64,000 nt of DNA, taken from assembly GCA_911728435.2 (NCBI GenBank), contig OU452200.1, positions 29,775,715 through 29,839,714 on the forward strand. The letters are read 5' to 3'. The stretch's first letter is position 1. Every line of letters begins with the position of its first letter. Shown here piece by piece: positions 47,701-58,200 of this stretch. The translations under genes were made by a program, and so were the position numbers. Below the pieces are notes generated by a model. The model saw only the letters and a list, made by a program, of their open reading frames with translations, did no database searches and was not told where the DNA came from. The stretch is from Apoderus coryli. Its lineage: Eukaryota; Arthropoda; Insecta; Coleoptera; Attelabidae.

Positions 47701-49075
47701 TTTCACAAAGGCTTTTGACCGCACTGATCATTTAATATTGCTGGGTACATTTTCAAGATTCGGGTTAGGAGCAGCAGCAATTGATCTTATTCGGGCTACT
47801 TATTTGAGAGATGACAGTACGTTTCAATTAGTGCATACTTTGCGAGTTCAGGTATACCTCAAGGGTCATATTTAGGCCCACTTTTGTTTATCGATGACCT
47901 GCTGACGACCTCAAGATATATCAATAATCTTCAAATTATTAACGATTGGTGTCAGTGTAACAAATTGCGTTTGAATGTAGAAAAATGTAAAGTGGTGGCG
48001 TGACGTACACAAAGAGAAAAGAATTTCTGCGTTTTGACAAAGGATTTGATGACGCAGTCTTAATCCGTTATAGTTCCATGATAGTGAATTTTAATTTTCG
48101 GAACACATATTACTTAAGTAGGAGAGGCAATGAAGCTATACGGGTTTATAATTAGGAGCGTTATACATTGGAGTATTGCTGTGTGATATCGTATCACTTG
48201 CCATAAAATTTCCATTGAAAAGATTCAACGAAAGGTTTTGAAGTTTATATCTTTTAGGGTTGATGGTTTTTATCGAAGGGTATACCGTATAGGGATTTAG
48301 ATTAATGTTTCCACAAAGTTTCGATATGCTTGTGTAGAGAAAGGTTCTCTAATTTCTGAATTATTGTACACAAGCATATCGAAACTTTGTGGAAACATTA
48401 ATCTTGCATTAACGAACCTTAGTTACAGCTCTTTTCAAATAAAGGTAAAGGATCGGTTGCTCGTTAATAGTGGATAATGGGGATAATTTTCTTGTATATT
48501 TATGTCATTTTAATTTGCAAGTGAATTGCTCCAGCCTTTTGTTTAAAATTAGCTTTTTTTTCCTGAACTAAGCTCAATATATAATTTTCCTTCTATACCG
48601 TTAGAGCTAGGACTAATTATTAATATGTTTCAAAGATCTCCTATTTACACAATGCGCATAATTTTCAACACTGTATCTGAATATCGTGATATCTATCGGT
48701 GAAGAATTTCGTTATACCGGTGTTGAGTGAAACATTCTTATAGATGGTAGATAGTTCTTACTGTAATCAAAATATTGATTTTGTTTTGGATTGTAAAACT
48801 GATGTTGTGGGCTGATTAACTATTATTTCCATTTGAACCATTTTAGTTTCGATTAGTATTGCCAGTGTATACATAGTTAAGTATCGTTTTCATTTTACCG
48901 ATTTGTTTTGCTCTGTTAAGGATTTTGTACTGTTTAGCAATAAAGCAATTATTATTTATGGATTCCTATAGAATTATTTTTATAATTAATGAGAACTATC
49001 ATTATCTTAGATCAAAATAAAAGTCCAAGTATATCAGATTTACCGGAAGAACCAAACCAAGATGTTACCGACTAA
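41702..49075 (+). CDS. RIIa-domain and IQ-motif protein (Sp17/CABYR-like)
   Basis: A probable anchoring protein of cilia or sperm tail. Seven exons: 41702-41791, 41843-41927, 45129-45393, 45449-45593, 46473-46597, 46655-47013 and 49011-49075. They sum to 1134 bases, 377 codons plus stop, all GT-AG with matching phases. Residues about 15-50 (VIPEGLRELMNDISREVLRS, QPEDIYTFIADYLDALI) are an RIIa dimerisation/docking domain as in PKA-RII, ropporin, SPA17 and CABYR, which binds amphipathic helices of AKAPs. Two IQ-like calmodulin motifs follow: AQIIQNAYRSFKERE and ATLIKAAYKGYYTRRMMKR. The second half is acidic, with no domain I recognise (DILLTQEDSKIIEAHLQEEF; EELTEKLETVIEKESE may coil). The combination with two IQ motifs fits the SPA17-like group. 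Orthology within insects is not certain. Confidence 0.88.
42390..42463. repeat. Hairpin with 32-bp arms
   Basis: 42390-42422 (TTAAAGCCCGCAAATCAGAT, CTTGAAAAT) and 42431-42463 (ATTTTCAAGATCTGATTTAC, GGGCTTTAA) are inverted with one mismatch and an 8-base loop. It lies in intron 2 of the RIIa/IQ gene. Confidence 0.9.
42930..43746 (+). pseudogene. 5'-truncated non-LTR retrotransposon, copy B
   Basis: 42946-43329 reads LNLYYSLVRSKLEYASFIWA, then KLEYVQRKFFKFLMYKIDGH, YLLSRFHNYSLIMRRIVSSQ and IDCPSLLEQLHFHVPQ. It then shifts frame near 43330 and continues as LPYAHANYETKAPLYQ and YQCNYRNIDG. The tail GTTAGACAATAAAGAG(TATTAT)n ends near 43746. It is the same family as 19530-20187, with about the same truncation point. 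Confidence 0.9.
43792..44645. mobile_element. TIR element with CATGAAAC subterminal repeats
   Basis: The ends are CAGGCCACACATCAA and TTGATGTGTGGCCTG, an exact 15-bp terminal inverted repeat, 854 bp apart. Inside both ends the words ATGAAAC/GTTTCAT recur many times (for example AACATGAAATGTGAAACGAG at 43819-43838 and TTTCATGTTTCATATTTC at 44584-44601). There is no transposase frame. The flanks TTAGG and ACTAAG do not give an unambiguous target duplication, so the superfamily is open (hAT-like by TIR length). Confidence 0.82.
46178..46213 (-). ncRNA. Hammerhead-like motif (minus strand)
   Basis: The minus strand reads CTGAAGA, an extra T, GTTTGCATTCAGTAAAC (GTTT/AAAC stem) and GAAACGTTGG. The core is well kept. 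It is in intron 4 of the RIIa/IQ gene. GGTATCGGAAAAAATA and CCGATACCGAC nearby (46155, 46303-46313) suggest the ends of an inverted unit. Confidence 0.45.
47600..48958 (+). pseudogene. Non-LTR retrotransposon, copy C with reverse-transcriptase motif
   Basis: 47617-47875 keeps RSTATNLAILSQYVSDVLN, then VDVIYTDFTKAFDRTDH, which is RT motif A around the first catalytic Asp, and GLGAAAIDLIRATYL. Beyond 47876 the frame is broken and internally deleted: fragments such as EKIQRKVLKF-like KRFNERF..SLYLLG and SISKLCGNINLA follow, with an inverted duplication at 48300-48403. The 3' end is TTTAGCAATAAAGCAATTAT. It is intronic (RIIa/IQ intron 6). Confidence 0.87.
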
Positions 49076-49298
49076 CCGTAGATCAATCTGAAATTGTTGA
49101 AAAACAGGAAGAATGAAGTCATATATTGTATATCAAAGGATTTGTATATTTTTCAACACATTATACGTATTATTAAAGTAAATTATTAAAACAAAAACTT
49201 AATATTCCTTTTAATTATAAAACAAAGATGTACTGATTTATAAAAACAGTAAAATCTGAAACATAAATAGTTATAACAATTATTAATGTTATAATTCC

Positions 49299-52200
49299 TT
49301 AGACGTTCAATAGCCCTTTAACAAATAAGTTTGAAGATTTTAACAATTCTGATTTCATTTCTTTTAAAGCCGATTCTAGTTCTTTATCATTTAGATTTGC
49401 ACAAGATTTCAAATCTTTGAGCGCTTTCTTAATGATTTCATCACCTTCCTAAAAATTAATTTGCATAAACTTTGAATTTAGAATAAAATGTGATTTTACC
49501 TTCATGATATTTCTTTTCAGTGATATTTCACAGTCTTTAATATATTTCTGTTCTTCATCAAGTTCCAACTCTTTCAAATTTTCTTCAGCTCTCTAAAATA
49601 TATCATAACAATAGTTAATAGTATCGCATATATATTGACCGTTTATTGGCTGCTATTTTAAGACACCATATTTTTACTAGGACACAATAATAATAGTTAT
49701 TTATGTAATGAGTGTGCGAAGTATAATTTCGTGCAGAAATTTATTTTGAAACATATTACATACATTTTTTCTACAGCTGCAGATATTTCGTTTCATTAAT
49801 AATTATTATTCTAAAGAATACTCATATCATTTACTTTTTTATAATAATTATAAATATACCTTGTATATTTCCTTACTATGGAAAGTAGAAAATACCTACA
49901 GAAGTTATTTTTAATTTTGACAAAAAGGTAGTTTGTATTGTAAATTCTATAAAGTACGTAAATTATGAAAAATAGAGCTAAGCAGTGATGAAGAATTAAG
50001 CGCTACACCTCCTGATGTTGCTGAACCTGCTAGTACTGCGATTTGCACACTCATACCGTAAATGTCAAAGAGGCAGTATGAAAGGACATACAGTCAAGTC
50101 AAACCGTGCAGTGGTGTAAAAGAAAAAACTTGAACAAGTGAGCGGAAATGTTCTGTTAGCATATTTGGAAACGAGTTAACTATTGAGTACCTATACGTAC
50201 TTATTATCGTATTAAAGTTAGTTAGTTGTAGAAAAAAATAGTTATTATATAAGACGGTAAAATAATGCTTCACATGCTAGTTGAAAACGAAAAACAAGTA
50301 ACGAAGGAGCGAGTTTAATTAATTCCACAAACCGTGTGTTTTATTTTAGTCTTGGGCTGAAATATTTACTAAAAAAGATCAGTTTAGATTAATTATTATT
50401 GGAATATAAATTTAACCCTGTGTTATACAAGTAGTAACTGTTTCTTAATTTAATTAATCTAAATTTGTTTCAACATTAGTTTACAAATGGGCATTTCTTC
50501 CCAAAAATTCATTCGATTTACAAGAATAATTGGTTGTAATATTGAAATTAAATTAGGTAGTTTTCTTATTTAAAGATATGATTCGACATTTAGCACTTAA
50601 AGGTTTTGATATCCCATCCCCCTGAGCCGTCAAAAAATTTAGTAATTTAAAATCTTCTGGTGAAAGGAATCGGCTGACATAAGTGTGATCGGACTGAAAA
50701 TATTATGCTGCAACTGAACCTCTATGCAATTTATAGCGTAAATATCAAAAGAAAACAATGCCTAATTTCTGCACAATTATCCACCCAAATTGTAATATTT
50801 TTAACAGAATACGTCGTCATTAGCATTCAACGAAAGATGCCATCCCTGGAACTAACCAAGTTAATAGATTCACAACTCTGGGACTGGATATGAAGCGTAA
50901 CGTCAAACAAACCTCAAGAGCCTCAGAACGCTATATTATAGATAATCCAAATACACATGTGTCCCTTATGTGAATTATCTATAGTATTTTTGATACTTTG
51001 AATTCAACAGAATATTCATAGTTAAAAATACTTTTCTGTGAATCAAAGAACCAAGTACAAATACCTATTTAAAGTTTCGAAATATAAATAGAACTATTTC
51101 AAGTATCGGAGATTATTGAAACAGAATTTTCCAAGCACTGACACCTCTATTTCAACATGTTCAAATCTTACCTGAATAACATCTTCTGGAAAATCAGCCA
51201 GGCGTGCGCAATGTATTCCATAACTTTTATCGCAAAGTCCTTCCTTTATTTGGTACAATGGTGTAATTGTATTCTCGGTTGTAAGCGCAGTGACATGCAA
51301 ATTACCAACTGACGAGTGCTCATCTGATAATTTTGTAATCTCATGGAAATGCGTGGCGAATAAACCAAAACATTTTACTTGTTGCGCAAGATGACTAAAA
51401 GACACGAAATATAAAGAATTATACTGGCGACATAGAGAATGAAATTTGAAAACTTACTCTGCAATAGCCATTGCTATTCCACAGCCATCATATGTTGATG
51501 TTCCGCGGCCAAGTTCATCAATGATTACTAATGAATTCTTACTAGCTGTCTAAAATAATATTTCATTTAAAATTCCTGGCATTAGCGTGAGTATGTCATA
51601 ACTAATAAAAGCTGAACTAGCAACATAATAAAAACAGTTGTTTATTTATTCTAACCATCTCCTAGTTTTCTGTTGTTACGTTTAAGTAATTACAAAGTTT
51701 TCATTTATTGTCACCAAAAACCACACGCATTACTCGCGACAAATTTGTTTTTTCTTTAATTTTTCATTCAGCAAGTTATGCGTGAAAAAGAAAACCTACA
51801 CAACGATAACAATCGTGTTTTGTTTATAACTTATGCGTATAAAACTCAAGAGAACTGGTTTAAAGACTTTAACGTCCATTACCATGTGGCTTATCTTTGT
51901 TTTTTGAAATGTGCTAACATAACAATGTTTTAACTTTATCCTTTTGATTTCCACAATGTGATCTATGATTGATAATTAATCCTTAAATAACTAAATTGGC
52001 TTTACTATTACCACTGATGATGGGAGTGTATACTCTCGAAACATGTATGGTTTTATGATTATAGAAGATTATATTGTGGAGTAGACGTCTTTCATTCCAT
52101 TACATTTTCACTAATCGTCAGTCATGGATTATTTTTCGTCAATAATAATTAACGAAGCAACTAAGGAAACTACAAATCAATTCAGTCATTGTACTACATA

Positions 52201-55200
52201 CAGTCTTTGAGCATTACATACACAACAAATCGAAGACAGAAGCTGAATTGCTACTAAAATGATTTTCAGTGCTTCGCATGTAGATTACCTTAATTATAGA
52301 TGATGTTTCAATCATTTCCAACATGAACGTTGATAAACCTTTTAATTGACAATCGTCTGCACCCACTCTAGCTAAAATACCATCCACTAAAGATATATCT
52401 GCTTCGCTGCAAGGTACTAGACTGCCAATATGTGCCATTAAAACGCATATCCCGACCGACCTAAGCAAAAAATATAGTTATTTGTGAACAATTAAATTAA
52501 AAAACTATGTATTGCATAAGATGATCTATTAGGGTTATACACTCATGGACAAAAATATCAAATGTTTCAAAATGTAAAAATACTTTGTACTAGGAAAACA
52601 GTTTATTTTAAAATTCTTAAGTGCACTTTTATGACAGGAACATTGTGAAAACAAAAAAGAATGCTAAACGTGACAATCAGGAATATTTACATTGAACAAC
52701 TATCAAAATATTCGATAAAATTAGGAATATTTAGATTGAACTTAACTATCAAAATATTCCATAAAATTAGAAATATTTACATTTAACTACTATCAAAATA
52801 TTGGATAAAATTAGGACTATTTACAATGAACTTAGCTACGAAAATATTTAATCAAATTAGGAATATTTACATTGAACTTAACTATTAAAATATCCGATAT
52901 TTTTGTCCGTGGGTGTTGTTACGTTTTATAAAATTGTAAAGGATTAAAAAATATGGATAGTCTTAAACTGCCCTGCTAAGGAAAAAGGCCGCATGTACAC
53001 TTCGGATTGTTTTGAGAAAATGACGTTTAAAGATTTGCAACTTTTCATTTGAATTTATTTCAGTTGATATTTAACGTAGGATCTTGATTTTTTTACCAAA
53101 ATGTTTAGAAATAATTAGTGATTACCTACATATTGTAAAATCGTGTGAAATATGGGCGTAACCCTAAAAATCCCTTCACATGCGGCTTTATACGTTGTTC
53201 ATTTCGAAATTTTACTAGCCATAAAAGCCGTATGTGAAGGTTTTTGGTAACAATTTTATTGGTTTTTTGTTTGTTATGACAACAAACTGTCTTCATAAAA
53301 TGGTAATTTTAATTTGTTTAATGCAATGTTATAGGGTATTCTTAAAAACCACAGAAAAAATACATTACAATATAGGAAGGGTCAAAACAATTTATTTTCA
53401 AACAAACTCACCTTATGACAATTTTCCAAAAGTAAAGTACGAACATAAATAAATTATAAAAAATAAAAATATTGAAATAAAAGGGCCATTGATTTAAAAT
53501 TCCAAGAAACCTGTGGAAACAACAAAAACATTTAAAAAATGTAAAATAGGCTATTTCCTTTTTTCGCAACAAATCTATTCATCCTCAATAGTATCTATTA
53601 ATGACACCGACGAGTTGTCAGTTGGGAGATTTTCCAAAATTCTAACTCGTGTGGAGGAAAAATAGAACTCAGATTTTTAGGTAGGGTATTTTTTCTTTTT
53701 TCCGTTATTCCTCTCTATCTATCACCATTGTCTACAATTTTCAAATTAAAAAGTCTTTTGGGAATAAAACCAGTATATAAACATAATTCTATGAATAAAA
53801 CTAAGTTCTATGTCAATTTGGAAATAGTAAGTTGTTTCATAAAATATATTATGATGACCTCGTTTTACAGTAATCTGAACTATATCCTTTAGCAAAGGCC
53901 TGTTTTTATTGATTTTTTGAAGCTGATATTGGGTCGTCCTTCTAGGCAATTTTTTAAGTTGGATAAATCCATTTCCTTTACGGTTACCTTATTTGTATAA
54001 CCTTTAACAACTTCGACAAAATCATATAGTTTTGGCATTTTTTGTGTGATGTAAAGTAGAACAATACTTGGCTTCAACGCCGAATGTGCTCGATTCGGCT
54101 TTTATGTACTTAGCGTGGTTTATTGTATACCCTAAACACTAGAGATAAAAGCCGCATGTGCATATTTACGTCAGGCTGTGGGATGATTGGTAAAATTAAG
54201 TTGAATTTGCAACATATAAGACCCGCATGTATGTTGATGCGGCGTATTTGCTTAGTACGACGCTATCAAGCGCATAACATGCGGCGTGATTGTTGAACAT
54301 ACGGCTTTCTTTATTAGTACCATGTAACTAATATTGGATGACGTACAAAGTGGTATATTTTTAAATAATATTTTCTCCATATGGGATCCAAAAATTATAA
54401 ACAAATTTAGATTTTTTAGAGAGTTTTGATAATGTAGATTTCAAAAATATTATAATCTCAATTTCGAAAAAAATGCACATACGGCTTTCTTCCATAGCAG
54501 GGCAGTAAAGCACTATACTCTTATGTGCGCCTGAAGCTGCACTATTGCTCACTAATATGATATCCTTATTATGTAACACATCAAAATTTAGTTTAAAGAG
54601 TACATCGTCGGTTTCTGAAATATCTACACTAGGTATGTATTCTCCTGCAGCCGATTCCATTATACACAACTCTATTTGCTTTATTATAATTATCATTCCT
54701 ATAATATCTATATCTCTTTGAGAGATGTTTTCACAGGGTGTAGGAATTAAATGAGAAAATAATTCTACCAAAGCCAACGTTTTGTCTATATATTTAGACT
54801 TCTTCAGAGCTGTTTAAAACTAATTACTAGTGAAATATAACTTAACTAGTTTTAAGCAAAAAAGAGATAAATACGGATATAACCATTTTGAAGTCCCCTC
54901 AGAGGAAATATGTGTGTCTGTATGAATTCTTCCACGATAGCGCCTAAACGCTTCAACCAATTGAGCTAAATTTTGGTAAATGAGTTTGGGGGAGTCCTAG
55001 GATGAACCAATTAGTTTTTGGTCCAAATTGCTTTAGCCCTGTGATAGGGGTGGACACAATCCCCAAATTTTTAATAGTAGTAGAGGTCGAGGGATACATC
55101 ATTTGAAAGCATTTTTTATCTGCTTTACAGCAAATACGAGTACATTTAAATTTACCCTCATAGTTCTCCAGAAAATTGCGTTTAAATTTTCACCAGTTAA

Positions 55201-58200
55201 GTTGGTCTTATTGTATTTTAGTAAAGTAATTTTTCTAAGCGTCGGTGTCGTCATTCGTAGGGCGTGCTCTTTGCGTGCAGAAGGTATTGTGTTCAAATTC
55301 CAGCTCTTTCATTTCTTTTCTTGATACAACTTTTGAATAAAGTAGTGTGTTAGGTTAGTTTATTGGAAATAATAAAAATAATACAATTATAATAATAAAA
55401 AGTTATTAAAATTCTGTTTCGTTACGCAGGTCATATATTTTAGATTATCTTATACCTTGTCGGGAAAGTTTGGAGCGACACAACCGATTTTTGAAGTGAT
55501 CTACATTCACTGAAATTTTATAACCATAATATTTAACTGGTCAAAATTTTGTATGTATTAAGTTTAATCGTATTCGTATTGAAGATGTTTTAACTCTGGT
55601 GGTATTTTTTAAAAGTGCTTTATAATAATTATTATATATCAAGCATGTTTTCTAAATAACCTAATCGCATGTATCAACAGTGGTTTCAGTTGACCCGGTT
55701 AAAGGATCAAAAATCACGTAACTTGCGTACAATCTCAGCGAAACATTTTCCGTATTTGTATTTTAGAGATTTGCAAACTCTTGAATCTTTATAATCACTA
55801 ATAATAATTATGCCTTTACAATGACGTAAATTAAATTATTGTATTTCATTGGTATGAAACCGTTAAGGATTTTGATTGCTATTTATGTCATATTAAAAAA
55901 TTTCAGCTATACCAAGTCTCATACTTACTGTTATTAATATTACAACTTATCAAAACCACCTTACTGTCTAAGATCCTTACCTTATATAAGTGCTCTTTCC
56001 ACACATATTTGGTCCAGTAATAATATACAAGGTTTTATCGTTTGCATTGAAATCCACATCATTTGGTACAAATGAAATATGGTCTTGTTGCTCTAAGCAT
56101 GGATGTCGCACTTTTTTTAATTTTAATATGCCACTACCTGAAGGATGTAATGTTGGTCTAACATAAGGAGTTCGCGCTGACAGTGCTGCATTGGCAAATG
56201 ACGTCAAAACGTCCAACTTTGCTACAACGTCGTTGAGACAACGAAAGGTATCCGCATATCCGGCTAGAACACAGTTAAAATTTGTTTTGCTGAACATTGT
56301 CTTATCTTAAAGATCCTTTATAGCTTGCGTTATTAACACTTTCTCCGAAGCCTTTACGTAGTTAGTTACATTAGAGACAAGTTTTCTGATATCTGATACC
56401 GAACAATAATAAGTTTGCAAGGTTTCTGGTTAGTGGAAATACGAAACGCTCGACAAATAATTTCTCTTATAGATTTGAATAATAAATATTGTTTTTCTAC
56501 AGAATAATATTACCTGTTGCAGCAGGAACTAACAATAATTTGACAACCCTGGAAACGTTTTATTGATGGCGTACGAACTTTTCCTCTAGTAATTCTGGTT
56601 ATTTAAGATATTTATTACCTGCTACTTCCAATATAGATGCGACGACACTCTTTTGCTTCTCCTCATATAACTCATTATTTTTTGTATAGTCTTGACTTAG
56701 ATCGGCCAACGCGTCATTAGTAAAGCGGACACCACCAGTCAGAGCATCTAATATTTTATAATTTTTGGCTTTTCTTAAACCCTGTTCTTCTTTCTTTGTT
56801 ACTCGAAAGACGTATCCATATTGTGGTGTGCATTCCAATTTAATGCTTTTACCTTCTTCAAGTCCTAGATTGTTTGCTGCCTTTTCTAATAAACGTCCCA
56901 TCTTTTTTTCTATTCTTTGTTTAGCTTCATATATTTCTAGAATTTATGAAAATTCGAAAGAATAAATAGTCGAAGCATCAAAAATACTTCACATAGCGAA
57001 GTCAAACAATCAAAAGAATACTTACCCATCATCTCTGAATTGATAGTACTTTTGATCATATATTCCCCTCTATCAATCAAATTTAAATCCAATGTTTCCT
57101 CAATCATGTACTGAAACTTCTGCAAATCAGCAACACATTCATTTAGTTGATCACTCAACATTGCTGTGACACATTTATCATTTAACTTCTTCAGTATAGA
57201 AATCAAATACGGTAAGCCATTTACCGCCTGATATAGTCGATGACATTCCTGTAGTTTAATACGTTTTCCCGATAATTTTCTTGAAAGTAGCATTAGGTCG
57301 GGCATGCGTACCAAACATTCTTTGCTTACTGTAGTCCTTACTTCTTTATCTTTTGCGAAAGCCAGAACTACATCCAATCGTTCATTAATAAGATTAATAT
57401 CTTTAAGGGGTTGCTTTACCCATTGTTCCAATAAACGTTTGCCTTGTGGAGTAACACAATGGTTCAAAAGACCCATTAACGTGTAGGATTGGGAGGAGCT
57501 TATATTTTCTGGGTGATTACCTGGCTTTTCCTGAACATTTAAAGCGTATAATGCAGCATTATCTAACCGCACAAACCTATTAGGGTCCAACGTCCGCAAC
57601 TTAAACTGGTTAAAGTTTCTTTCATCATTTAACAAATTCAAAAATTTGATAACGGCTTGAAGACTTCCAAGCGCTTCTTTGAAGTTAATTTCAGGTAGTA
57701 CTGTGGCATTACGCTCCTGACCTTCACTGAAAAACAACAACCGGTTCAAATCTTGTTCCATCTGGTCAACATTGAAATCTGAACGTTTCGATCTAGCCAC
57801 TAGTATGCCATTTCTTTCTAATACTGTTTTCAAACCATTTAACTCCAGAGAGTCTCCAGCAGGTATAATACATTCCTTCGGTCCGATTTGAGCTAGAATA
57901 GCTTCTAGTTCAGTGAAATTTTCATCATCCACTATTTCACAAACCTCAAAACGGACATCGGTTATGTTAACATTACTTATGGCTACGATGTTTTTACAGA
58001 GTTTTATGGCCATTACGGAATTTGAAAAATCTATTTGAGCATTTTCGAAGAGAATTTCATCAAACTGAGATAAATTACCCGGTGACCCTTTGAATTCTAA
58101 ACTCCAATCGTTGTTTTTACTTTGAGAAGGTTTCACGTAAACCTGAAACATACATCAATCATAATTTTCTTTAATAATTGCGATATTTTTGTAATTTCTA

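Noticed and set aside
55238..55305. tRNA gene (Ala- or Val-like arms)
   Set aside because: A B-box-like GTTCAAATTCC and an anticodon-arm-like block are present, but no acceptor stem or D arm pairs. At most a decayed SINE head.
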